Position numbers and translations under genes: made by a program | The notes under the pieces: model-generated | The model's input: only the letters and a program-made list of their open reading frames with translations | Told to the model about the DNA's origin: nothing | Databases searched by the model: none | Part shown: positions 13,558 through 20,537 of the stretch, piece by piece | Numbering within the stretch: position 1 is the first letter of the stretch | Layout: each line of letters starts with the position of its first letter | NCBI GenBank assembly: GCA_038203095.1 | Contig: JBBREH010000024.1 | Span: 1 to 21,154 of the forward strand | DNA from: PALSA-1336 sp038203095 | GTDB taxonomy: Bacteria > Patescibacteriota > Doudnabacteria > UBA920 | Length of the DNA stretch: 21,154 nucleotides | Reading direction: 5' to 3'

Positions 13558-13581
13558 TTACGCAACAAAACAGTTGCGTAA
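13558..13581 (+). terminator. Hairpin after the exporter operon, terminator or operator
   Basis: TTACGCAAC and GTTGCGTAA form a perfect 9-bp inverted repeat with a 6-nt loop. The following ATTTAATATA is only weakly U-rich, so it could be an imperfect terminator of the ABC operon. As it lies about 70 bp upstream of the next promoter it could also be a regulator site. Confidence 0.45.
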
Positions 13582-13623
13582 ATTTAATATATGGTTTATA
13601 ATCCTTGTATGTGGTTTTGTAAA

Positions 13624-13654
13624 TTGATCACTTTCCAAAACTCAAAGGTATAAT
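13624..13654 (+). promoter_or_regulatory. Promoter of the AHSA1/ArsR pair
   Basis: TTGATC (13624-13629), a 19-bp spacer and a perfect TATAAT (13649-13654). The ATG at 13672 lies 17 bases after the -10 box; no Shine-Dalgarno sequence is seen. Confidence 0.55.
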
Positions 13655-13671
13655 TAACTAACAAAAAATAT

Positions 13672-14130
13672 ATGGAAAATGCCATACAAGACGCTATTGT
13701 AAAGGAATTTATAACTACTGCGTCTAAGGAAAAAGTGTTTCAGGCAATAAGCGACCCAAGCCAAATAGTTAAATGGTTTCCCGACGCTGTTGAAGGGGAT
13801 TTAAAAACTAATAGCAGAGCAACCTTTATTTTTAACGGTCACGGAAAAGCTCCTGTCTATATTGTTGCGGTTGAGCCAAACAACTATTTTGCTTACCGTT
13901 GGGTTCCGGGCAGCAACAGCGACCCAAAAGGGGCAGACAAGGATATTTTAGAGCGTCCTACTACCCTGGTTGAGTTTAGGTTAGAAGATGTTGCCGGCGG
14001 AACAAAAGTTATGCTTAAAGAGTCCGGCTTCTCTTCCCTTCCGGCTGAAGCAGTGGAAAAAGCTTTTGGCGAAAATACTCATGGTTGGGGCTTTATGCTT
14101 GGTCGCCTTGAAAAGATTTTGCAACCGTAA
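13672..14130 (+). CDS. SRPBCC / AHSA1-domain protein
   Basis: Encodes 152 residues with the START-like (AHSA1) pattern: VKEFITTASKEKVFQAISDPSQIVKWFPD at the start (in pieces: vxxxIxAsxexVfxaisdp...xxxWfp), a beta-rich middle (VEFRLEDVAGGTKVMLKESGF) and a C-terminal helix ending GWGFMLGRLEKILQP. AHSA1-like proteins bind hydrophobic ligands or Hsp90-type partners; in bacteria they are commonly encoded next to ArsR-type regulators, as here. The downstream regulator starts 16 bp after the stop, so the two form an operon. The ligand is unknown. Confidence 0.92.
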   Translation: MENAIQDAIVKEFITTASKEKVFQAISDPSQIVKWFPDAVEGDLKTNSRATFIFNGHGKAPVYIVAVEPNNYFAYRWVPGSNSDPKGADKDILERPTTLVEFRLEDVAGGTKVMLKESGFSSLPAEAVEKAFGENTHGWGFMLGRLEKILQP

Positions 14131-14146
14131 GCCCAATAATATATTT

Positions 14147-14458
14147 ATGACAAATGAAGCAGTAGTCTTTAATGCTCTTGGCGACCCAACTCGCCTAAAG
14201 CTTGTTAAGCGGTTGTCCAAAGGAAACTTTTTAACAATTACTCAAGTTTCTTTGGATTTTGGCATTACTCGGCAGGGCGTTCGTCGCCACATTCAAGTTT
14301 TGGCAGACGCAGAGGTAGTTTGGCTTGAACCAAAAGGCAGAGACGTCCTAGTCCATTTGAATCCGGTAATGTTAGAAAAGGCCAAAAAATATATTACGAA
14401 ACTAGAACAGCAGTGGGGCACTCGTCTTAATGCCTTAAAAAGCTTCGTGGAAAGTTAA
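14147..14458 (+). CDS. ArsR-type winged-helix transcriptional regulator
   Basis: Encodes 103 residues from the ATG at 14147 (MTNEAVVFNALGDPTRLKLVKRL), which gives the standard ArsR beginning; the longer frame from 13988 runs through the AHSA1 gene and is rejected. The helix-turn-helix lies at about 30-65 (LTITQVSLDFGITRQGVRRHIQVLADAEVV), followed by a wing (WLEPKGRDVLVHLNP). No Cys metal site is present, so it is not a classic metal sensor and fits the ArsR subgroup that pairs with AHSA1 proteins. It probably autoregulates this operon; the operator is not certain (the 13558-13581 palindrome is one candidate). Confidence 0.92.
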   Translation: MTNEAVVFNALGDPTRLKLVKRLSKGNFLTITQVSLDFGITRQGVRRHIQVLADAEVVWLEPKGRDVLVHLNPVMLEKAKKYITKLEQQWGTRLNALKSFVES

Positions 14459-14469
14459 ATTTTCAGTCC

Positions 14470-14500
14470 AAAAAAACTCATTCAGTTGGATGAGTTTTTT
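14470..14500 (+). terminator. Rho-independent terminator of the AHSA1/ArsR operon
   Basis: AAAAAACTCATTC and GGATGAGTTTTTT form a stem with one wobble and a short loop, followed by a U-run. It is nearly symmetrical, so it can act on both strands. Confidence 0.88.
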
Positions 14501-14521
14501 TTGCGGTAGGCCAGCATTCGC

Positions 14522-14614
14522 GGCTGGAAAATTTATTTATGGTAGTTGTTAAAATAGAGGGCCGGGAAGAATATATTTTTTGACGGAAAAATGATAAATG
14601 TTCAGAATTTACCC
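14522..14614. repeat. Dispersed repeat, copy 1
   Basis: It shares with 17496-17585 the blocks TTTATGGTAG, ATTAAAAT-like, ATATATTTTTTGACGGAAAA and a TTCAGA...ACCCC end, roughly 75-80% alike by eye. It starts with a small hairpin context (CCAGC...GCTGG). It lies between the ArsR terminator and the LamG gene; this intergenic stretch (14459-14824) otherwise holds only a promoter. Confidence 0.6.
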
Positions 14615-14735
14615 CTTGTCTGGTATCCAAAGGCGAATTTGTTATTTTTGCGTAAATCATTACATTTTAGCAGTAAATACAATGAAATCAAGTTAATGAA
14701 AGCGCAGTTTTATACAAAATTTGCATTTAAATCTA

Positions 14736-14764
14736 TTATTATAATAATTAATTTATGGTATAAT
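14736..14764 (+). promoter_or_regulatory. Putative promoter of the LamG protein gene
   Basis: A perfect TATAAT (14759-14764) with a weak -35 (TTATTA at 14736-14741, 17-bp spacing) in an AT-rich stretch. The leader would be about 55 nt with no clear Shine-Dalgarno sequence before the ATG at 14825. Confidence 0.45.
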
Positions 14765-14824
14765 AAATATGAAAATAATTAACTACTGTTAATTTTATTT
14801 AATCCGAAACAAAAATTTAAATAA

Positions 14825-16327
14825 ATGAATTTAAAATATTTTTTATTGTCATTATTTTTAGTCTTTGGCTTTTTTTTTACAACATCTCAGGTGAAGGCCG
14901 CAGAAATGGTAGGTCATTGGGCGCTTGACGAAAGTACCCAAGGGGCGACAGTTGTTGACACCGGTACAGGAAGCAATAACGGAACCCCCAGCGGAACCGG
15001 CGGGGGTCCAAGTCCAACAAGTACTGCCCCAAGTGTTACTTTTAGCAACCCAAGAAGCTATTATTTTAATGGCATAGACCAGCATGTACAAATTGCGAGC
15101 AGTTTTACTTCTGCTGTTTCTGTGACGTTTTGGTTTAAACCGTTGGCAAACGGTTCCGGTGGTGGTAATGACCAATGGTACAATGGCAGCGGATTGTTTG
15201 ACGCGGAAATATCAGGAGTAACCAATGACTTTGGTGTTACATGGTCTGCCGATCATGTAGAGTTTGGTATTGGCAACCCAGACATAACTATACGTTCGGG
15301 TGCTTTGGCGCTTGGTTCTTGGTATAGTGTTTCCGCCACTTGGCAGAAATCAGACGGGGCCATGAAGCTTTACATAAACGGCAGTCTTGTGGATTCAGCA
15401 ACCGGTTCTTTGAATAACCGTATCTCTACTAATGTTAGGTTTGGTAATGAACTTTCGGGAGCCAATGCTCACTACAAGGGTTATATGGACGATATTCGCA
15501 CTTTTGACGTGGCGCTGGATGCATCGCAAGTTCAAAGCATATCCAACGGCAATTCAATTACTTTAACCGCCGCGGACAACCCTACTGTTCAGTCTGGCTC
15601 ATCAGTTCCTTTCCCTCCGCCTATAACACCCGAGGAAGGTAAATTTATTTTTAAAATTAACAACGGTGCCACTAGCACAGATTCTTCTTTAGTAACATTT
15701 ACCAGCAATGCAAAGCAGGACGTTACACTTATAAAAATTTCTGAAAACGAAGTAATGATCTACCCTTGGATAATTCCATATTACAACGGGATGACTTGGA
15801 ATTTTTGTTGGATGAAGACAATCTGTTCTTTGGGGAAGCATACAATATATAGCCAATTGCTTAATGCCTATGGTTTAAACAGTCCTATTTTGAGTGCCAG
15901 TATAGACTTAGTCCCAAAACAAGCTACATCTACAGACAGCTTGGCTACATCTACCACCCCGACGCAGCAGGCAAGCTCCACTCCTTCGCAGTTAGCAGTT
16001 CCTACTTTTTTTAAAGGTCTAACGTGGGAAGAAATATATCAACCACAAAATAAGTTACAAAGTAAGTATATGTTTAACAAAAATTTAAAGTTTGGCGACA
16101 TAAATGAAGATGTTAGACAGCTACAAATATTTTTAAATGCCCAAGGTTTTGCTCTGGCAAATAATGGTCCGGGTAGTGCTGGCAACGAAACTTTTAAATT
16201 CTTAAAATACACTTATTTACAGTTATCTAGATTTCAAAAACAATACCAATCTTCAATAGGGTACGCTCCAAATGGAGTTTTTGATTTTAGTACGCGTAGG
16301 GTAGTAAACGAACTGAATAATAAATAG
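14825..16327 (+). CDS. Secreted LamG-like protein with C-terminal peptidoglycan-binding-type domain
   Basis: Encodes 500 residues. A Sec signal peptide (about 1-26, cleavage near VKAA/E) precedes a concanavalin-like LamG jelly-roll domain (about 27-240: GHWALDES, YYFNGIDQHVQI, SVTFWFKPL, MKLYINGSLVDSATGSL, GYMDDIRTFDVALDASQV). A Thr/Ser/Pro-rich linker is at about 370-400. A C-terminal domain at about 415-498 resembles PG_binding_1 (FGDINEDVRQLQIFLNAQGF, SRFQKQYQ, NGVFDFSTRRVVNEL). The protein is probably exported and attached to, or active at, the cell surface, perhaps binding sugars of a host or the environment (inference). It is transcribed alone. Confidence 0.85.
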   Translation: MNLKYFLLSLFLVFGFFFTTSQVKAAEMVGHWALDESTQGATVVDTGTGSNNGTPSGTGGGPSPTSTAPSVTFSNPRSYYFNGIDQHVQIASSFTSAVSVTFWFKPLANGSGGGNDQWYNGSGLFDAEISGVTNDFGVTWSADHVEFGIGNPDITIRSGALALGSWYSVSATWQKSDGAMKLYINGSLVDSATGSLNNRISTNVRFGNELSGANAHYKGYMDDIRTFDVALDASQVQSISNGNSITLTAADNPTVQSGSSVPFPPPITPEEGKFIFKINNGATSTDSSLVTFTSNAKQDVTLIKISENEVMIYPWIIPYYNGMTWNFCWMKTICSLGKHTIYSQLLNAYGLNSPILSASIDLVPKQATSTDSLATSTTPTQQASSTPSQLAVPTFFKGLTWEEIYQPQNKLQSKYMFNKNLKFGDINEDVRQLQIFLNAQGFALANNGPGSAGNETFKFLKYTYLQLSRFQKQYQSSIGYAPNGVFDFSTRRVVNELNNK

Positions 16328-16500
16328 TTATTTGCTACTTTACACGTACAGCCCTCAAGATTAAAGGGGGACAGGTCTGAATTTTTGAGATTTTATTTTA
16401 TATTCTTTACATATATAGGAATTAGGAGTTATAAAAAATACATAATGAAGGTGAAACAGCAATAGCGTAAGTCCTAGGAAGGTTAACCTATGAGGAAAAC
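16328..16500. other. Intergenic stretch with a GIY-YIG tail vestige
   Basis: Contains GGGGGACAGGTCTGAATTTT near 16365-16386, matching the end of the repeats at 18902 and 20535; on the minus strand it reads KISKIQT-like. Two small palindromes (TCCTAGGA, AGGTTAACCT) near 16472-16490 precede the terminator. No gene is seen. Confidence 0.45.
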
Positions 16501-16530
16501 AAAAAATTCATCTAATCGGATGAATTTTTT
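16501..16530. terminator. Rho-independent terminator, bidirectional form
   Basis: AAAAAATTCATC, loop TAATCG, GATGAATTTTTTTT. It resembles the terminator at 14470-14500 and is followed by similar bases (TTTGCG), so the two downstream regions may be related. It may end the LamG transcript, about 170 bp after the stop. Confidence 0.8.
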
Positions 16531-16590
16531 TTTGCGCTAAATTCACAAAAAAAGTTGGAAAATTTATTTGTATTCAGGAATAGGTGCTTA

Positions 16591-16620
16591 TTGACAGTCT
16601 AAAATTAAGTTGGAATTAAT
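16591..16620 (+). promoter_or_regulatory. Promoter of the DUF2975-like gene
   Basis: TTGACA (16591-16596), an 18-bp spacer and ATTAAT (16615-16620, 4/6). The promoter lies across a TTG at 16610 that could otherwise be taken as the start, so translation must begin later, at the GTG at 16637. Confidence 0.55.
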
Positions 16621-16636
16621 AATTAAAACTTTATTT

Positions 16637-17119
16637 GTGAAAAGAAACTCAACAATATTTCTTCAGATGGCAATTGCGCTCATTGGCATTGGCGCTGTTG
16701 CTCTCCTGCTTTGCGAACCTCAAATTGAGGGAGTGAATGCGCACGCCACGAACTTTGAAATATATTTTAAAGATCCTTTTCTGATGCTTGTCTACATAGG
16801 GGCCATTCCTTTTTTTATAGCACTAACTCAAGCATTTAAGTTACTTAGGCGCATTAGACAAAATATGATATTTTCGAAAGAGGCCGTCAAAACTCTACGG
16901 ACTATAAAATTTTGCGCAATAGTCATTATTGGTTTTGTTTTGGCAGAAGAAGTCTTTATTATGTTGAACCATGAGAGCGACGATCCCGCGGGAGGGGTTT
17001 TTATGGGCGTCCTTATTATTTTTATCTCTATTATTGTAGCCACTGCCACAGCTATTTTTGAACGGATTTTACAATCTGCGGTAGATATAAAAATGAAAAA
17101 TGATTTAAGTGTTAGTTAA
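16637..17119 (+). CDS. DUF2975-like membrane protein
   Basis: Encodes 160 residues from the GTG at 16637 (MKRNSTIFLQMAIALIG). Four hydrophobic segments and the characteristic central and C-terminal features of DUF2975 are visible: YIGAIPFFIALTQAFKLL with RRIRQNMIFSKEAVKTLR after it, DDPAGGV, and the end AVDIKMKNDLSV. In other bacteria DUF2975 genes usually sit beside a small Xre-type HTH gene; none is present here, so the partner is missing or elsewhere. A TTG start at 16610 was rejected because it falls inside the promoter. The function of the family is unknown. Confidence 0.85.
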   Translation: MKRNSTIFLQMAIALIGIGAVALLLCEPQIEGVNAHATNFEIYFKDPFLMLVYIGAIPFFIALTQAFKLLRRIRQNMIFSKEAVKTLRTIKFCAIVIIGFVLAEEVFIMLNHESDDPAGGVFMGVLIIFISIIVATATAIFERILQSAVDIKMKNDLSVS

Positions 17120-17378
17120 TAGTTGCGAACGAATGGAAAATTGAAAAAAATTAGAGCTTATGTTAAAATTGCGTAAGTTAAATAAAATTTTTGTGTTAAT
17201 CGTCAATTGTTAAAAGTTAATCGGTTCGTATATGACGCTATTCCGGCAGAGCCGGACCACGCCCCACTGTGGCATTTAACGGTTATGGTAAGTGTTTTTT
17301 ACAAAAGATAGATTACCCCCCAACGGACATCTGCTAAATCGGGGATCTGTTGCACCAAGCGAAGTTCCAAAAGCTTAT
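17120..17378. other. Intergenic stretch with two small hairpins
   Basis: AT-rich sequence after the DUF2975-like gene. TCCGGC/GCCGGA (17242-17256) and CCAC/GTGG (17257-17272) are adjacent hairpins without a U-run. No coding frame or RNA gene is recognised. Confidence 0.4.
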
Positions 17379-17469
17379 AATATCCCCATCCCCAAAATTT
17401 ATGGTTCTTCGGGCGATGAAAAGAGCTGGTAACAAAAAAATCTTTAATCGGTGCTGCGAGATTTTTTAT
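17379..17469 (+). pseudogene. Duplicated 3' end of the DinB-like gene with decayed terminator
   Basis: Bases 17379-17432 match the last 54 bp of the DinB-like gene (9057-9110) at 50 of 54 positions and encode NIPIPKIYGSSGDEKSW and a stop. The match continues into the terminator, where the stem is partly destroyed (AATCTTTAATCGGTGCTGCGAGATT against a perfect stem at 9116-9148, quoted in part). The rest of the gene is absent. It is a remnant of a lost second copy or of a transferred fragment. Confidence 0.88.
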
Positions 17470-17495
17470 GATGACCTGCTTTGTACCGCAAAAAA

Positions 17496-17585
17496 GTTTA
17501 TTTGTTTATGGTAGATATTAAAATGGAGTGATGGTGGTAAATATATTTTTTGACGGAAAATGTCAAAAATTCAGACTTGACCCCC
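17496..17585. repeat. Dispersed repeat, copy 2
   Basis: Second copy of the 14522-14614 repeat. Its end, ATGTCAAAAATTCAGACTTG then ACCCCC, is the same as the tail of the GIY-YIG repeats at 18902 and 20535 but in the opposite orientation. Confidence 0.6.
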
Positions 17586-17638
17586 ATGTTTGACTCTCAT
17601 CAAAAATTTTAACGGTAGCCATAATTTTTGTAGTTTAA

Positions 17639-18493
17639 TCATTTGCCTGCAAAGTAGCCCAGCCAGCTATCATCTACTCCTACATCGCTTATGCTTCTAG
17701 AAACGCCTTCCCCTGAGCTTAAATCTTGCTTTAACCAATTATCAATATCACTTTGTAAGTTTGACGGATCGTCATTAAACTTTTTTGAGTAGGTCACAGA
17801 AAATACAGTATTGCTAATGGAAGATATCTTCATTATATAAAGGTCTCCATAATTTTGCTCAGGATGAAGTGTTTCTGCAATAATAAAATAGTCATCAAGT
17901 TTTGTGATATTATCAGAGGCTGTAAATTTGTTAATTAAGGTTGTATTTGCATATCCAGTAAAGCTAGCGGAAATATTTTGTGCAACGCTTTTTGAATCAA
18001 ATGGCTTTATTGACCAAATGTTAGGAACATAAAAATTTAGTATTAGTTCTTCATCGGGATTAACCAATCCTTGTCCGTTAATGGCGTAATAAGAAGTCCA
18101 AACACCAGAATTTTTATCAAACTGTATATTCTGTGGTCCAAAATCTTTTCCTGTAAAGTATAACTTCAAGTCATTAGGAGTGATATTCTGCATAAGACGA
18201 GCGAGTGTTTGATAACAAGAATTAGAAACTAAAGAGTCGTGTCTGTAAGAATAAAGATCTTGAACGGTCGCATGGGGATGTTTTTTCGCATAAACTTGAA
18301 TAAAGTTGGTAAGTACATCTATTTTTTGTTGGTCTGTTGGAAATTCTTCTGGACAGGTAAAAATGTCTGCCTGGCTACTGTTTTGTGTTAACGCGATTGG
18401 AGCGGCGGGGATTTGAGAATTTTGATCCGGATTTCTGTTGCAACCCACTGCCATAAGCAGGACCGCAGGCACTAATAAGATAACTTTTTTCAT
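17639..18493 (-). CDS. Hypothetical lipoprotein
   Basis: Encodes 284 residues with a lipoprotein signal peptide (MKKVILLVPAVLLMAVGC, lipobox MAVGC with Cys18), a Gln/Asn/Pro-rich linker, and a folded domain of about 235 residues (CPEEFPTDQQKIDVLTNFIQ at the start; DDSWLGYFAGK at the end). Two further Cys (about 47 and 93) may form a disulfide. No domain family is recognised. The start lies 13 bp from the end of the GIY-YIG pseudogene; no good promoter or Shine-Dalgarno sequence is seen. Confidence 0.8.
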   Translation of the reverse strand: MKKVILLVPAVLLMAVGCNRNPDQNSQIPAAPIALTQNSSQADIFTCPEEFPTDQQKIDVLTNFIQVYAKKHPHATVQDLYSYRHDSLVSNSCYQTLARLMQNITPNDLKLYFTGKDFGPQNIQFDKNSGVWTSYYAINGQGLVNPDEELILNFYVPNIWSIKPFDSKSVAQNISASFTGYANTTLINKFTASDNITKLDDYFIIAETLHPEQNYGDLYIMKISSISNTVFSVTYSKKFNDDPSNLQSDIDNWLKQDLSSGEGVSRSISDVGVDDSWLGYFAGK

Positions 18494-18505
18494 ATATAAA
18501 ATTAA

Positions 18506-18798
18506 TTAAGTATTTGGATTTAACGCAGACAGGGAGAGATCAGACATTTTGCTTTTGATAATATTTTCTTTTTTAACCCCAGACCATTTTTTTATTTGAA
18601 TTTTTCGACGGCGGACTTCGGATAGGGTGAGGTAAGTTTCGGCATAAATAATTTTACCGCCGCCGTGGGTAGTTATCCAGTTGGAACCGTGAGCGGTATT
18701 GTGACGTTGTTCTCTATCTGGTAGAGAATTTGCAATGCTGGTGTAGAGGTGTTATCTGGGGTACGGAGGATATAGAAGTAGAATATAGTAATAGTATA
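18506..18798 (-). pseudogene. GIY-YIG nuclease-domain gene, frameshifted
   Basis: On the minus strand one frame gives YFYILRTPDNT (the GIY half) and another gives LYTSIANSLPDREQRHNTAH, then GSNWITTHGGGKIIYAE, TYLTLSEVRRRKIQIKKW and KMSDLSL to a TAA at 18506. Joining them needs one extra base near 18757 (AACACCTCTAC where AACACCCTCTAC is expected). The YIG part reads YTS instead of the usual YTG, and no start codon precedes the first half. GIY-YIG proteins of this single-domain type (UPF0213/YhbQ-like or homing-type) are nucleases; this copy looks inactive. Confidence 0.85.
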
Positions 18799-18824
18799 TC
18801 ATGAGTTTTTTGCCCCTCGGCTAT

Positions 18825-18847
18825 AGCCTGCTGCGCAGGCTTTTATT
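18825..18847 (+). terminator. Hairpin with U-rich tail, possible terminator
   Basis: AGCCTGC, TGC, GCAGGCT (7 bp) followed by TTTATT on the plus strand. A second hairpin, TCCCAC/GTGGGA (18875-18889), follows. Neither has an obvious plus-strand gene to end, so they may be repeat parts. Confidence 0.4.
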
Positions 18848-18901
18848 CGGGACAAAATATGCTCCCTAAACTCGTCCCACTTCGTGGGATTACAAGCAAG
18901 G

Positions 18902-19038
18902 GACAAGGGGGTCAGGTCTGAATTTTTGACATTTTTTTTTTTTGATAAGGTTCATTCTCGGCCATTTTTCAACTTGAATTTCCTTGTGGCGAGCTTCGGC
19001 TAATGGGGGTATCGTAAAAGTAACCAATTTTTATTTTG
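18902..19038 (-). repeat. GIY-YIG tail repeat, copy A
   Basis: 137 bp nearly identical to 20535-20670 (three substitutions and one T-run difference by eye). On the minus strand it reads LAEARHKEIQVEKWPR, then LIKKKKMSKIQT and a stop, which matches the C-terminal third of GIY-YIG proteins; the catalytic N-terminal part is absent. It starts with GGGGGTCAGGTCTGAATTTT on the plus strand. Confidence 0.85.
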
Positions 19039-19057
19039 GTAGATCTGCTCTGTACGG

Positions 19058-19103
19058 CTGGAAAACTTATTTGGCTTTGGTTAGAGAGATTTATATTAGC
19101 ATG
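19058..19103. repeat. Lipoprotein 3'-flank repeat, copy 1
   Basis: It shares TGGAAAACTT and TTAGAGAGATTTAT, then TAGCxTG, with 20368-20413. Both copies lie just 3' of lipoprotein-like frames on the minus strand (19145-20212 and 20421-20537). Confidence 0.6.
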
Positions 19104-19144
19104 TGTCGGACATTAAAGGCTTTTAATGCTCAGCAGGGCAGGGT

Positions 19145-20212
19145 TTAGTTTGCTGTTAGTACTACTTTTGCTGTTGGAGTATTGGTTGAGATATCAAACA
19201 GCAAATAGTTTGCATTTATTCCATATGTCGGAACAAGGCTATTTATTGGGACAAGTAAGTTGGTATTATCAAACCAGAGAATATATCCAGAAATATAGCC
19301 TATATCGTTTAGTTGTTTGTATAATTTATTCGAAGTGTTGTCAGCGATTTTAAAAACGGTTTCGTCTATTAAAACTTTAGAGTCATCAGGTGTCCAAGGA
19401 TTTATTGGCAATGAATTAAACACGTAGGGTTTTAAAGTTACATTTTTCCCTGTATCAGGATAAAAGATGTCGAGCGAGTGCTTGTTAACATTATTATATA
19501 ACATAGCGTTTCCCGCATGAGACCATTGGAACCATTGCAAAACTGAGCTGTTTGAGATTGGGGCACTTTCTACAATACTGCTTCGGCCTGTATTTATATC
19601 AACTGAAATTAAATGTGTTACTTGAGTATTTGAAACTGAATAGTTATAGTAGTAAATCTTAGCGCTATCTCGATCCACTGTCATAGATTGAAAGTCAACT
19701 ACTTTTAGGTCTTTAAGTAGTTGCGTTTGCTGGTTTGTTATTAAATTATATTTATATACCGCATATTCCAAATCGCAACAATTAGTGTTGTAAAGTTGAG
19801 AAATGATTAATGTATTTTTATCAGCCCAAGCTAAAGTGGTATGTTCACCAGTAAACCGAAAATTGGCCTTATCTCCAACACTCATGCCCCTAAATGAGTA
19901 ATCCTTAGTAGTTGAACTTCTTGTATTCGTAGTTGAAAAATTAATAACCTCTAAATTATCGCCAGTGTTCTTGTTTACTGAGGCTGTCAGGATATCATCG
20001 AGAGAAACATCTTGAGTTCCATGAGTTCTGTCATGGGTGACCTCTGCTCCAGTTAGCCTTTTAGTAATTAAGGATTGTGGTAGGGATTTAGCCGGAAGGC
20101 CTGCATTAATTTTACTTTGGCCAGATGGGTTTTGCTCATTGGCTGTCTTAGATAATTTACACCCCGCGGCCATCAATAGGACCATTGATAATGCAAAAAA
20201 TAATTTTTTCAT
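19145..20212 (-). CDS. Lipoprotein with beta-propeller-like repeats
   Basis: Encodes 355 residues with a lipoprotein signal peptide (MKKLFFALSMVLLMAAGC, Cys18). The mature part has repeating beta-strand blocks of TolB/PD40 style: TTLAWADKNTLIISQL, KIYYYNYSVSNTQVTHLISV, LQWFQWSHAGNAMLYN, PWTPDDSKVLIDETVF. A surface-anchored beta-propeller is likely, but no exact family is recognised. The gene lies between the direct GIY-YIG tail repeats A and B. TATAAT at 20247-20242 (minus) would give a leader of about 25-30 nt. There is no clear terminator. Confidence 0.8.
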   Translation of the reverse strand: MKKLFFALSMVLLMAAGCKLSKTANEQNPSGQSKINAGLPAKSLPQSLITKRLTGAEVTHDRTHGTQDVSLDDILTASVNKNTGDNLEVINFSTTNTRSSTTKDYSFRGMSVGDKANFRFTGEHTTLAWADKNTLIISQLYNTNCCDLEYAVYKYNLITNQQTQLLKDLKVVDFQSMTVDRDSAKIYYYNYSVSNTQVTHLISVDINTGRSSIVESAPISNSSVLQWFQWSHAGNAMLYNNVNKHSLDIFYPDTGKNVTLKPYVFNSLPINPWTPDDSKVLIDETVFKIADNTSNKLYKQLNDIGYISGYILWFDNTNLLVPINSLVPTYGINANYLLFDISTNTPTAKVVLTAN

Positions 20213-20241
20213 ATTCTTTAGTGTTAAATATAACTAACCCC

Positions 20242-20247
20242 ATTATA
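20242..20247 (-). promoter_or_regulatory. -10 box of the beta-propeller lipoprotein gene
   Basis: Perfect TATAAT on the minus strand, 29 bases before the ATG at 20212; the -35 region is weak (TTGTTT-like). Confidence 0.45.
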
Positions 20248-20367
20248 TACCTAAATTGCTTTAAACAAAACAAAAAAGTTCTCCGTTTGTCGCATTGGAA
20301 AACCTTTGATCGCTAACATTTATAAGAATTTACAACCTTCTGTAATTAGTAGGCCATCTCAAGACAG

Positions 20368-20413
20368 ATGGAAAACTTTTCCCTCATTGATTAGAGAGAT
20401 TTATTCTAGCTTG
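20368..20413. repeat. Lipoprotein 3'-flank repeat, copy 2
   Basis: Counterpart of 19058-19103. It includes the palindrome GGAAAACTTTTCC (20371-20383). The surrounding stretch 20213-20420 holds no other gene. Confidence 0.6.
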
Positions 20414-20420
20414 CAGCCAC

Positions 20421-20537
20421 CTATGGTTGCAACTTAATGGAGTCGCCAACAAAATTTTGTGCTTCATCACATCCATGCTCTAGTCCTGAGCCATCGTCGT
20501 ATCCTGTCCCACATGCAGGCACAAAGAGCAAGACGAC
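20421..20537 (-). pseudogene. Truncated lipoprotein-like frame fused to repeat B
   Basis: An open stretch of 38 residues with a lipobox-like start (VVLLFVPAC) followed by GTGYDDGSGLEHGCDEAQNF and a stop at 20421. The upstream coding part is missing: the frame enters the GIY-YIG tail repeat exactly at its boundary (20535). The 3' flank matches that of the neighbouring lipoprotein gene. The reading as a lipoprotein cut by repeat insertion or recombination is inference; a chance frame is possible. Confidence 0.3.

Noticed and set aside
13988..14146. Longer start for the ArsR-type regulator
   Set aside because: It would run out of frame through the AHSA1 gene; MTNEAVVFNALGDPTR is the normal ArsR beginning.
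14591..14782. Plus-strand ORF of 63 residues before the LamG gene
   Set aside because: It begins inside a dispersed repeat, is AT-driven low complexity and overlaps the LamG promoter.
18540..19040. An active IS200/IS605 or RAYT transposase
   Set aside because: The REP-like GGTCAGGTCTGAATTTTTGA motif suggested one, but no Y1 transposase (HUH) frame exists in the window; the adjoining coding traces are GIY-YIG.
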